Of a stretch of DNA of 19,336 nucleotides, positions 6,521-13,297 are shown one piece after another. The notes beneath the pieces are model-generated. The model was not told the origin of the DNA. It ran no database searches and worked only from the letters and a program-made list of their open reading frames with translations. A program made the position numbers and the translations under genes. This DNA comes from Acidimicrobiaceae bacterium (lineage in GTDB: Bacteria; Actinomycetota; Acidimicrobiia; Acidimicrobiales; Ilumatobacteraceae): the NCBI GenBank assembly GCA_006515795.1, contig VFMC01000104.1:1-19336 (forward strand), read 5' to 3'. Each line of letters starts with the position of its first letter. Position 1 is the stretch's first letter.

Positions 6521-8230
6521 TCAGGCCCCCGGGATGCGGATCAGGAGGAGCTGTCCGCCTTCACGCTTGTAGGTGAAGTCGGGTCCGACGGCACCGAACA
6601 GGTCGGGTCCGGGGGCCTTCTCCACCCACAGCGAGTGAGCCTGGACGTCGACCAGGAACGCACCTGGTCCGAACGCGGCCGATGCATCGACGATGCCGCT
6701 CACCTCCCAGGCGCCCAGGTTGCCGGTGGCCTTTGCGTCCACGTCGGTGGGCCCGCTGTCGGCAGCCTGGTCGACCTTGGCGACCACCTCGGCGCCGGCC
6801 GGGTTGCCGACCGGCACCCGCCACAGCCGCGACGTCGTGGCAGCCGGGTCGAGCGAACCGAACGGGAACTGCTGGCTGCTGCCAGGATCCTCGGTGACGA
6901 GCACGCTGTTTGGTGTGGTCTCGAGGTTGTCGGGCTGGTGGATCTCGCCGGCGGTCTTCACCGGGTTGTCGTCGCCATCGAGGAAGATCGACAACGACTG
7001 GACAACCGTCGGGTCGGCCGGGTCGAGCACCATCTTCCAGATGCGTCCGTTGGTGGATCTGCCAGCGGCCGATGCACCGGTCGAGCCGCGGCCGGAGTCG
7101 GCCAGGTACACGACGTTGCCCATTCCTGGGCGCTTGTCGTAGGCCATGTCCTCGATGCGCACGAACTGGAACACGCCGTTGGCGTCGCTCCACTTCTCGA
7201 GCACCCACTGCGGGCCGTCGACCGGTATCCCGAACGCGTCGCTGGCGAACTCGGCGGCCGTGGGAGCAGGGAAGCCCTTGTCGGCTGCGACCAGATCGCG
7301 TCCCGTGCCATTCAGCCTTCCGGTGGCGATGTCGCGAGGTACCTGGATGAAGTGCCCCGACACCGCTGCCGGCGAGCCGGGAACGAAGTCGTAGTAGTCG
7401 TCGAAGCCGGCGGTGTCGGATACGAAGGCCCAAAGGGCGCCCCTGTCCCTGAGCACGCCGTTGGCGTTCCGGGCGATGTAGGAGTACACCTGCGACTGGG
7501 CCGGGTTGCTGGCGAACGTGTCATCTCCCGAGAGCATGACGATCTTGTTGTAGCCGGGTAGCGCCAGGCTGTTCTCGTGGTTGAACCGGCCCATTCCCCA
7601 GATCGATGTGTTCGTGCCGGTGCGCACGTCGTGGGCAACCACGACGCCCGACTGGCGGGCGCCGGCCAGGCCCTGGCCGGATGGCCACGGCGTTCCCGAC
7701 GTGTTGATCCACTCGACGGCCTCTTCGTTGGTGAGCAGGATCGGCCGGTTGAAACCCTCTTTGCGCGTACCGAGGTAGTTCGAGCAGAAGCGCTGGTACC
7801 CGAGCTCGGAACCGATCACGAACTCACCCTCCTCCACGCCCAGGACACCGTCTTCCATCTCGAGCTCGAGCTTGGAGACCTGGGAGTTGTCGAAGTCGTT
7901 CTCGCCGTTGGCCGCAGTCGGATTGGCGGCGACGTACGGGAACGGAACGGTCGAGGTCTCGTGGTTGACGAACACGTCGGCCTCGCCCTGTTCGTCGGCA
8001 TCGACGGCGATGCCATCGGGGATCGCCTCGAACCTGAAGCCGCTGTCGAGCGTGTCGCCAACGGTGATGATCGGCGTGATCGACACGTCGGCGCGGCTGC
8101 CCAACGCCAACATCGACGACTGCGTCGTGACGAAGGATTCGGAATCCGCCGAGACCGTAACTCCGTCGGGAACAGCGATTCCCGCCGTGACCAGGCCTGC
8201 CAATCCCACAAAGACAATACGAAGTCTCAT
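6521..8230 (-). CDS. PhoX/DUF839-family secreted protein (putative alkaline phosphatase)
   Basis: The product has 569 residues and begins with a signal peptide (RLRIVFVGLAGLVTAGIAV, ending near VSADS). The mature part resembles the beta-propeller PhoX/DUF839 group: an early VDADEQGEADVFVNHET strand pair, a central IEDMAYDKRPGMGNVVYLADSGRG segment and a late EIHQPDNLETTPNSVLVTED segment with acidic residues that could hold Ca2+ and Fe. PhoX enzymes release phosphate from phosphomonoesters outside the cell. I cannot confirm every metal ligand by eye, so the activity is putative. GGAAGGAG lies 8 bases before the ATG at 8230; an open frame to 8398 lacks the signal peptide at its start. A TATGCT -10 candidate lies at 8292-8287. 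Confidence 0.78.
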   Translation of the reverse strand: MRLRIVFVGLAGLVTAGIAVPDGVTVSADSESFVTTQSSMLALGSRADVSITPIITVGDTLDSGFRFEAIPDGIAVDADEQGEADVFVNHETSTVPFPYVAANPTAANGENDFDNSQVSKLELEMEDGVLGVEEGEFVIGSELGYQRFCSNYLGTRKEGFNRPILLTNEEAVEWINTSGTPWPSGQGLAGARQSGVVVAHDVRTGTNTSIWGMGRFNHENSLALPGYNKIVMLSGDDTFASNPAQSQVYSYIARNANGVLRDRGALWAFVSDTAGFDDYYDFVPGSPAAVSGHFIQVPRDIATGRLNGTGRDLVAADKGFPAPTAAEFASDAFGIPVDGPQWVLEKWSDANGVFQFVRIEDMAYDKRPGMGNVVYLADSGRGSTGASAAGRSTNGRIWKMVLDPADPTVVQSLSIFLDGDDNPVKTAGEIHQPDNLETTPNSVLVTEDPGSSQQFPFGSLDPAATTSRLWRVPVGNPAGAEVVAKVDQAADSGPTDVDAKATGNLGAWEVSGIVDASAAFGPGAFLVDVQAHSLWVEKAPGPDLFGAVGPDFTYKREGGQLLLIRIPGA

Positions 8231-8542
8231 CGGAGAGCTCCTTCCATCGCCGGCGCAAGCTCGGTGCGAGTGCGCTTCCTTCCCCGAGCATAGGCACGTC
8301 CTAGAACCGTCCCGAACCGACCCTGGTCGACCCCTTGGCCGACCCATGTCGATCGAGATCAAACACTTCGGTGATGTTCTCGCCGTGACACGAGTCACCC
8401 TTGCCGCCTCACTCCTGGCAATCGCACGACCTGACCGACATCGACGCGAAGGAGCCTTTGGGCCCTACCGGGCGAAGGAAGTGCTCCTTTACGCTGCTCG
8501 CACGAGCAAGGTTGCTCGGCCTTCACCGGGGGAGGTGCCACC
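8231..8542. other. Gene-free stretch between divergent genes
   Basis: These 312 bp separate the PhoX-like gene (-) and the flavoprotein gene (+). They hold a -10 candidate for each direction (8287-8292 minus, 8490-8495 plus), two palindromes (GTGAC-N4-GTCAC at 8385-8398 and TGCTCG-CA-CGAGCA at 8495-8508), and a direct repeat GAACCG at 8304 and 8314. I see no coding signal. Confidence 0.5.
8495..8508. promoter_or_regulatory. Perfect 14-bp inverted repeat at the flavoprotein promoter
   Basis: TGCTCG-CA-CGAGCA is a perfect inverted repeat starting at the last base of the -10-like TACGCT (8490-8495), 35 bp before the ATG at 8543. The position over the expected start of transcription fits a repressor site; the regulator is unknown. 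Confidence 0.4.
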
Positions 8543-9695
8543 ATGGCAGACCGCACGGTTGTAGTGCTCGGCGGTGGAACCGGCGGACTGGTGGCCGCTC
8601 GCCCCCTTCGCCGCTCGCTGCACGCCACCGATCGAGTCGTGCTCGTCGATCGCAGCCCGACCTACAGGTTCGCCCCGTCGTTCGTGTGGGTGATGACCGG
8701 AGCCCGCCGTCCGGAGCAGATCAGTGCCGACCGGCGGCACTTGCGCCGATCCGGGATCGAGGTCGTCGAGGCCGAGGTGCTCGGGATCGATCCTGGTCGC
8801 CACGAGGTGAAGACCTCCGCGGCCGACTTGTCGTACGACCGCCTGGTGATCGCTCTTTGCCGAGCTGGCTCCCGAGTCGCTGCCCGGCTTCGCCGACGCG
8901 GCCCACAACATCTACACAATGGAAGGCGCGGTCACGGCCGGCGTCGCGCTGGATCGCTTCGAGGGCGGTCGGTTGGCGGTGGTTGTCTCCCGCCTGCCCT
9001 ACAAGTGCCCCGCCGCCCCATACGAGGCTGCGTTCCTAGCCGAGGCGCTCTTGCGTCGCCGCGGCGCGCGAGACGGCACCACCATCGACATCTACACGCC
9101 CGAGCCGTACCCGATGCCGACGGCCGGGCCGATCCTGGGCGATGCGCTCACGACCATGCTCGCCGCGCGGGGCATCGCCCTGCACCCTGGACGCAGCGTC
9201 GAGCGGATCGACTCGACAGCTGGCGAGCTGATCCTGACCGACGGCGAGCACGTCGGCTACGACCTCCTGCTCGGCGTCCCCCCGCACCGCGCCCCTGAGG
9301 TGCTGCGGTCCAGCGGGCTTGCCGCCGAGAACGGGTTCCTCCCCGTCGACCGCGAGAACATGGCCACGGCCGCCGAGCACGTCTTTGCGGTCGGTGATGC
9401 CACCGCGATCCCGATCGCCGGGGGCAAGTTCCTGCCCAAGGCCGGTCTGTTCGCCGAAGCGGAAGCCGATGTGGTGGCTGCCAACATCGCCGCCGAGCTC
9501 ACCGGCCGTTCGCCCTCCGCTCGCTTCGATGGCAAGGGTGCATGCTTCGTCGAGCTCGGCGATGGGAAGGCTGCGTTCGCCGCCGGCGACTTCTACGACG
9601 CGGAGGCCCCCAAGATCAGGCTCCGCCGGCCCGGTAGGCACTGGCATCTCGCCAAGGTCGGATTCGAGAAGTACTGGATGAGTCGGTGGCCGTAG
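8543..9695 (+). pseudogene. Sulfide:quinone-oxidoreductase-like FAD protein, frameshifted
   Basis: The first frame starts at an ATG behind GGGGGAGG and encodes the FAD-binding GGGTGG loop (VVVLGGGTGGLVAARPL) up to LSYDRLVIAL. The reading then continues in another frame as ELAPESLPGFADAAHNIYTM to the stop at 9695. The second part has PYKCPAAPYEAA, with the Cys expected in this group, the second FAD motif VFAVGDAT and a typical tail. The joint lies near 8853-8862, where CTTTGCC stands where codons for about LGA would be expected; a loss of 2 nt (or gain of 1) explains it. The group oxidises sulfide or related sulfur species and reduces quinone at the membrane. As read, only about 105 correct residues would be made. 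A sequencing error is as likely as a true mutation. Confidence 0.82.
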
Positions 9696-9766
9696 AGCTA
9701 GGCCCTATCGCGGCATCACTCCGCAACGGCAGCAACGCATGGGTTGGCGATCGGTCTGTAATCATG

Positions 9767-9772
9767 TAATCT
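9767..9772 (+). promoter_or_regulatory. Putative -10 box for a leaderless mRNA
   Basis: TAATCT ends 7 bases before the ATG at 9780, where transcription would be expected to start. No Shine-Dalgarno sequence is present. This fits leaderless translation, which is common in actinobacteria. Confidence 0.4.
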
Positions 9773-9779
9773 TCCCCTC

Positions 9780-10322
9780 ATGACGAACGACTCCCGAAGC
9801 CCATCCGAGATCAACGCGTGGTTCACCGGCCGGTTGCCCGGCGAGTGGGTCGTCGCTGGTGCTGCCGATGTGATCGTCGACCGCGAGGAGATCACGGTGA
9901 TCATCACGCTCGATCCGCCCGACCTGACGGGTGCCGCTGCCGGCGCCGATGTCGATGACGCGGCACGGGCCCAAGCCGTCGACGGTCGCATCGCCGGCTT
10001 CCGTGAAGACACCCGCGAGCGGCGGATGACGATCGCCCGCGAGGCCGAGCACCGATTCGAGCGCAAAGTCGCCTGGGGGGTTCGCGCCGGCGACCACGCG
10101 GTGATGTTCACCCATCTGGCCGTCCCGGTGATGACACGCCTGCGCCAGCCCGAGCGGCTGGTCCTCGACACGTTGGTAGCCGCCAGCGTCGCCCGCTCGC
10201 GGGCCGACGCGTTGGCCTGGTGCGTGCGCCTCGTCGGTCGCAACACCGATGCCTGGCTCACCGACCTGCGCACCGCGCTCGACGATGTCGATCGTGTCCG
10301 CGCCGAGGGTCCGGCAGAGTAG
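9780..10322 (+). CDS. Conserved hypothetical protein
   Basis: The product has 180 residues, no signal peptide and no membrane segment. The N-terminal half has a beta-rich stretch (EEITVIITLDPPDL). The C-terminal half is helical, with RRMTIAREAEHRFERKVAWG, FTHLAVPVMTRLRQPERLVLDTL and ARSRADALAWCVRLVG. I recall similar sequences as uncharacterised proteins in many actinobacteria, but I know no function. The last segment looks like a short helix pair of the kind seen in DNA- or partner-binding small proteins; this is only an impression. It stands alone and converges on the CBS gene 24 bp away. Confidence 0.75.
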   Translation: MTNDSRSPSEINAWFTGRLPGEWVVAGAADVIVDREEITVIITLDPPDLTGAAAGADVDDAARAQAVDGRIAGFREDTRERRMTIAREAEHRFERKVAWGVRAGDHAVMFTHLAVPVMTRLRQPERLVLDTLVAASVARSRADALAWCVRLVGRNTDAWLTDLRTALDDVDRVRAEGPAE

Positions 10323-10346
10323 GCCGCCACTTGCCGGCGCCGGCGA

Positions 10347-10799
10347 TCAGGCGGTTGCGGGCACCGCTGCAGGGTCGGAGGCGTGCGGGAACAGCATCTG
10401 TGCATTGACCCCGCGGGCGACGTCGGCGAAGGCCGTCGACAACGACACGATGAGGTCGTCGAGCGACACCAGGCCTACGACCTGATCACCGCTCACCACC
10501 GGCATGCGCCGCACGGCGTGATGACCGAACGATGTGATGGCGTCGCGGATGTCGGCGTGGGCATCGACGGCGACGACGTTCATCGACATCACCGAGTCGA
10601 TCCGCGCATCGCCGGGCAGACCGAGGGCGAGCACGCGAACCACCAGATCGCGGTCGGTGACGATGCCGACCAGACGGTCGTGGTCGACGACGATGACGCT
10701 GCCTACGCCAGCCTTGGTCATCAGCGCCGCAACGTGGTCGATGCGGGTGTCCGGCAACGTCGTGACGGCCGGACGGATGGCGAGGTCGGCGACGATCAT
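10347..10799 (-). CDS. Tandem CBS-domain protein
   Basis: The 150-residue product consists of two CBS motifs. The first runs from about residue 8 to 60 and contains GSVIVVDHDRLVGIVTDRDLV; the second runs from about 70 to 125 and contains RRMPVVSGDQVVGLVSLDDLI. CBS pairs bind adenine nucleotides (AMP, ATP, SAM) and act as energy or redox sensors; stand-alone pairs are of unknown target. The ATG at 10799 overlaps the DUF1918 stop (ATGA), so it is coupled to that gene. A longer open frame to 11066 is antisense-like filler over the DUF1918 gene and is rejected. Confidence 0.88.
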   Translation of the reverse strand: MIVADLAIRPAVTTLPDTRIDHVAALMTKAGVGSVIVVDHDRLVGIVTDRDLVVRVLALGLPGDARIDSVMSMNVVAVDAHADIRDAITSFGHHAVRRMPVVSGDQVVGLVSLDDLIVSLSTAFADVARGVNAQMLFPHASDPAAVPATA

Positions 10800-11005
10800 C
10801 GTGCCACCGCCCCCGCGTGATGAATCGCTTCGATGACGCAGTCGTTGCCGGGGAACAGCAGTGACGCGTGGCCGGTGTCGTCCCATCGAACGAGGAACGG
10901 CTCGCTGCCGCCGGGACCGCGCGCCTCGAGCACCTCGCCCTTGCGATCGGGCTCGCCGACGTGATGACCCTTGATGATCAGTTGCGATCCAGGCGATGCA
11001 TGCAT
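10796..11005 (-). CDS. DUF1918 domain protein
   Basis: The 69-residue product matches the DUF1918 pattern: LIIKGHHVGEPDRKGEVLEARGPGG, then EPFLVRWDDTGHASLLFPG. The family forms a small SH3-like barrel and is found mostly in actinobacteria; its function is unknown. AGGAGG lies just before the ATG. It overlaps the CBS-domain gene by 4 bp, and this pairing suggests a shared, perhaps stress- or energy-related role, which is inference. Confidence 0.88.
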   Translation of the reverse strand: MHASPGSQLIIKGHHVGEPDRKGEVLEARGPGGSEPFLVRWDDTGHASLLFPGNDCVIEAIHHAGAVAR

Positions 11006-11073
11006 GACGTCCTCCTTCTCTCGACCGATGCTGCCGAACCGATGTGTCCGACCCGACGGCTACCACATCTCTG

Positions 11074-11340
11074 TCATCGCGCCGCTCGCCCGACGATGTG
11101 AGTGCCGAAGGTCCCTTGTCGGGCCTGGCTACTGCGCTTGCTGTCAGGAAACAGGGACGTCAGCCACCGCGTCGTCCCGATCGTCACCTCCACCCGCACC
11201 GACCCGAAGCCGCCGGCCCGGTGGCCGAACATCTCCTCGATGTCGTCTGCCTCAACTTCCGGCAGGCTGACGAAGTGCCAAGTCCCGGGCCCATCGTGTT
11301 CCCACACGACAGCAGTGAACGAGAACTGTGATGGCGCCAT
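11074..11340 (-). CDS. DUF1905 domain protein with atypical C-terminus
   Basis: The 88-residue product starts MAPSQFSFTAVVWEH and shows the DUF1905 core GPGTWHFVSLPE, then GFGSVRVEVTIGTTRWLTSLFPDSK. In this family a segment like YLLPVKAAVRRAEGL normally follows. Here the frame instead reads RSSQARQGTFGTHIVGRAAR to the stop, and neither other frame restores the family tail. The last 20 or so residues are therefore probably not native, through a deletion or frameshift. The function of the family is unknown. It lies 56 bp downstream of the AhpD-like gene on the same strand. An open frame to 11562 runs over that gene and is rejected. Confidence 0.72.
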   Translation of the reverse strand: MAPSQFSFTAVVWEHDGPGTWHFVSLPEVEADDIEEMFGHRAGGFGSVRVEVTIGTTRWLTSLFPDSKRSSQARQGTFGTHIVGRAAR

Positions 11341-11396
11341 CTGCCGAAGGATAGGTCGGCGACCGGAACTGGCTGGAGGAGGTCCAGCCATGCGGT

Positions 11397-11756
11397 TCAG
11401 GCCGGCGGCTCGGGAGCGAACTCGCAGAACGCGGCGTAGGCGCGGGGCCCGTAGATGGTGGCGGGGCCGCCGTTCATCAGGATGGCGACGCCGATCGCCT
11501 CGGCGGCTTCCTGACGGGTGGCGCCGGCCCGTGCGGCTCCTTCGGCGTGCGAGGCGATGCAACCGTCGCAGCGCTGGGTAACGCCGATGGCCAGAGCGAT
11601 GAGCTCCTTGGTCTTCGCGTCGAGATCGCCGGGAGCGAAGGCAGCGTGATGGAACTCGCCGAAGCCCTTGTACACCTCCGGAATGGCATGGCGAAGTTCG
11701 CGGTGCAGAGGCCGCAGCTCATCGAGCACTGACTTGCCGTAGCCGTTGTGGTCCAT
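11397..11756 (-). CDS. AhpD-like/carboxymuconolactone decarboxylase family protein
   Basis: The 119-residue product is a small all-helical domain with the AhpD core RCDGCIASH: Cys63, Cys66 and His70, preceded by the conserved ELIALAIGVTQ helix. In this family the CxxC pair is redox-active and relays electrons in peroxide or peroxidase chemistry. CAGGAGAA precedes the ATG at 11756. The promoter region holds a CsoR/CstR-type palindrome over the likely -10 box, so a metal- or persulfide-sensing repressor probably controls it. Similar proteins sit near CsoR-family regulators and sulfur enzymes in other actinobacteria, which suggests a thiol or persulfide role. A longer frame to 11879 crosses the operator and is rejected. 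Confidence 0.87.
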   Translation of the reverse strand: MDHNGYGKSVLDELRPLHRELRHAIPEVYKGFGEFHHAAFAPGDLDAKTKELIALAIGVTQRCDGCIASHAEGAARAGATRQEAAEAIGVAILMNGGPATIYGPRAYAAFCEFAPEPPA

Positions 11757-11790
11757 CGCCTTCGTTCTCCTGTTGGGTGGTCGGTTCGAC

Positions 11791-11796
11791 CTTATA
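11791..11796 (-). promoter_or_regulatory. Putative -10 box of the AhpD-like gene
   Basis: Read on the minus strand the bases are TATAAG, overlapping the left arm of the palindrome at 11793-11810. No convincing -35 box is seen. Confidence 0.45.
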
Positions 11797-11810
11797 CCCC
11801 TCGGGGTATA
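11793..11810. promoter_or_regulatory. CsoR/CstR-type operator palindrome
   Basis: TATACCCC-TC-GGGGTATA is an 18-bp perfect inverted repeat apart from its 2-bp centre. A run of four C and four G flanked by TATA is the form known for operators of the CsoR/CstR/FrmR repressor family. It overlaps the proposed -10 box of the AhpD-like gene. No CsoR-family gene is in the window. Confidence 0.65.
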
Positions 11811-11844
11811 TACGAACAGGGTCTTTGGTCCGCGTCTCCCGTTC

Positions 11845-12828
11845 TCAGTCGGCAAGATCTCGGGCGAGTGCGTCGACACGATTGGCGTGTCGCTGGCTGA
11901 ACACGATCGCAGCGATCAGCATGGTGACGATGATCGCCAGCGACACGTAGGTGTTCATGTGATACCAGTGCGAGATCGCCATCTTGAGCCCGACGAAGAT
12001 CAAGATGCCGCCGAGGGCGTGGGAGAGGTAGTGGAATCGCTCCTTGGCGTTGGCGAGGAGGAAGTACATCGCTCGTAGTCCCAAGATGGCGAAGGCGTTG
12101 GAGGCGAACACGAGGAATGGTTCGTTGGAGACGGCGAGGATCGCCGGCACCGAGTCGACAGCGAAGATGATGTCGGTGATCTCGACGACGAACAGCGCGG
12201 CCAGAAGTGGAGTCGCGGCGCGTTTTCCGCCGAGCCTGGTGATGAACTTCTGCCCGTCGAGGTCGTCGGTGACTGGCATGATCTTGCGTAGCAGGCCGAG
12301 GCCACGGGTGGCTTCTTCCTCGCCTTCGTCGGCGCGGTGGCGGATGATCTTGGCCCCCGTGTAGACGAGGAAGACACCAAAGACGAGCAGCAGCCACCAG
12401 AAGCGAGCGATCAGCGCGCTGCCCAAGACGATGAAGATCGCGCGCAGCGCGAGGGCACCGAAGATGCCCCAGAACAGGACGCGGTGCTGGTACTTCACCG
12501 GGATCGAGAGGGTGGTGAACAGCATCGACCAGACGAACACGTTGTCGACGCTGAGCGACTTCTCGATCAAGTAGCCGCTGATGTACTCACCGAAGGCATC
12601 GCCGCCGAAGGTGATCGCGATCACCACGGCGAACGCGAGCCCGCACGTCACCCAGATGATCGACTCGGTCGCAGCCTCCCGCGCTGTCGGCGCGTGCGCC
12701 TCGCGATGGCGATAGAGGTCGATCGCGAGCATCGCGACGATCACCGCGAGCAGTCCGATCCACGCGCCAGGTGGAACGTCTAGGTCGACGAACTTCGAAC
12801 CGTCGGCGTCAGCGGCTATGCGAATCAA
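11845..12828 (-). CDS. TerC/Alx-family membrane protein, putative Mn2+ exporter
   Basis: The 327-residue integral membrane product starts at a TTG. It has the TerC signature SGYLIEKSLSVDNVFVWSML early and VEITDIIFAVDSVPAILAVS late, with about eight membrane segments. The acidic residues in the two VDN/VDS segments are the family's metal-site candidates. TerC/Alx proteins export Mn2+ and in some hosts load exported metalloproteins. I chose TTG at 12828 because AGAGGA lies 8 bases upstream; a GTG at 12852 is in frame but sits in the hairpin that follows the riboswitch and has no ribosome binding site. The Mn2+ riboswitch upstream gives the regulation: expression should rise with cytosolic manganese. 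Confidence 0.88.
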   Translation of the reverse strand: MIRIAADADGSKFVDLDVPPGAWIGLLAVIVAMLAIDLYRHREAHAPTAREAATESIIWVTCGLAFAVVIAITFGGDAFGEYISGYLIEKSLSVDNVFVWSMLFTTLSIPVKYQHRVLFWGIFGALALRAIFIVLGSALIARFWWLLLVFGVFLVYTGAKIIRHRADEGEEEATRGLGLLRKIMPVTDDLDGQKFITRLGGKRAATPLLAALFVVEITDIIFAVDSVPAILAVSNEPFLVFASNAFAILGLRAMYFLLANAKERFHYLSHALGGILIFVGLKMAISHWYHMNTYVSLAIIVTMLIAAIVFSQRHANRVDALARDLAD

Positions 12829-12842
12829 TGGGAGGTTCCTCT

Positions 12843-12870
12843 CGACTGTCACGGAAACGACGGACAGTCG
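12843..12870 (-). promoter_or_regulatory. Expression-platform hairpin of the terC leader
   Basis: CGACTGTC (12870-12863, minus) pairs perfectly with GACAGTCG (12850-12843) across a 12-nt loop. Its first four bases CGAC are also the end of the riboswitch P1 stem, so the two helices compete. The hairpin ends a few bases before the ribosome binding site of the TTG start. Confidence 0.6.
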
Positions 12871-12963
12871 AAGGTCTCGCTCCCGTCACGTGAGACGGGC
12901 GGGGGGCCGGGCAGAAACACTGCCGTACTGACGACCGATCCCGTGGGGCTACTCCCCTTCGAC
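12867..12963 (-). ncRNA. yybP-ykoY (Mn2+) riboswitch
   Basis: On the minus strand the 97-nt element begins GTCGAAGG and ends CCTTCGAC, which form a perfect 8-bp P1 stem. Inside are the class hallmarks: GGGGAGTAGC directly after the stem (12957-12948), TCGTCAGTAC in the middle and GCGAGACC before the closing strand. A GC-rich arm, CCCGTC-N6-GACGGG (12882-12899), also forms. The class binds Mn2+ and typically controls Mn exporters such as TerC/Alx and MntP, which agrees with the gene downstream. Confidence 0.85.
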
Positions 12964-12969
12964 CCCGAG

Positions 12970-12998
12970 AGTGTGCCAGGTCAGAACCTGACTCGCAA
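12970..12998 (-). promoter_or_regulatory. Putative promoter of the riboswitch-terC transcript
   Basis: TTGCGA (12998-12993) and CACACT (12975-12970) are 17 bp apart on the minus strand. The -10 candidate ends 7 bases before the first base of the riboswitch P1 stem, where transcription should start. The spacer holds an inverted repeat, GTCAG-AAC-CTGAC (12980-12992). Confidence 0.4.
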
Positions 12999-13106
12999 CG
13001 ACGGCAGCCAATGGTCCGGCCACTGGAGGCGGCAAGCCGGAGCAGAGGAGTGGCGTCAGGTGGTCGATGCCGGCAGCCCCACGATGGCGAGGTCGTGACG
13101 CTCCGA

Positions 13107-13297
13107 TCAGCCGGACTGCCGGGCCAGGTGGTCGGCGATCGCCGAGATCGTTCGGAGCCGCGGCAAGTCACGGTGTCCATCGAATCGAGGCCGAGGTCGT
13201 CTTGGAGGTCGGCGGTGGGATCGATGTCGGTGCCCTCGAGATCGGGCGCCACGTAGCACAGCGCCTCGGTCACGACGGCGGACAGTTCATTCGTCAT
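13107..13297 (-). pseudogene. Acyl carrier protein with internal frame-shifting deletion
   Basis: The ATG at 13297 overlaps the E2 stop (ATGA). The first 45 or so codons are a normal acyl carrier protein start, with the phosphopantetheine site LGLDSMD (Ser39). After DSMDTVT the frame turns into a basic, non-protein-like sequence that runs on to 12809. A different frame gives the proper ACP ending LPRLRTISAIADHLARQSG with a stop at 13107. Between them about 20-25 residues of helix II and loop are missing. The joint is near 13163-13172. The intact protein would accept an acyl group on its pantetheine arm. As read it cannot fold as an ACP. Confidence 0.8.

Noticed and set aside
8304..8319. Direct repeat GAACCG-N4-GAACCG upstream of the PhoX-like gene as a Pho box
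   Set aside because: The period is 10 bp rather than the 11 bp typical of PhoB/PhoP boxes, and the half-sites do not match well.
10333..10344. Palindrome GCCGGCGCCGGC between convergent genes as a terminator
   Set aside because: It has no loop and no T-tract, and such strings are frequent by chance at this GC content.
12809..13106. Extension of the ACP frame to 12809 as a 162-residue protein
   Set aside because: The part after DSMDTVT is Arg/Ser/Pro-rich filler that runs over the terC riboswitch. The true ACP end is in another frame.
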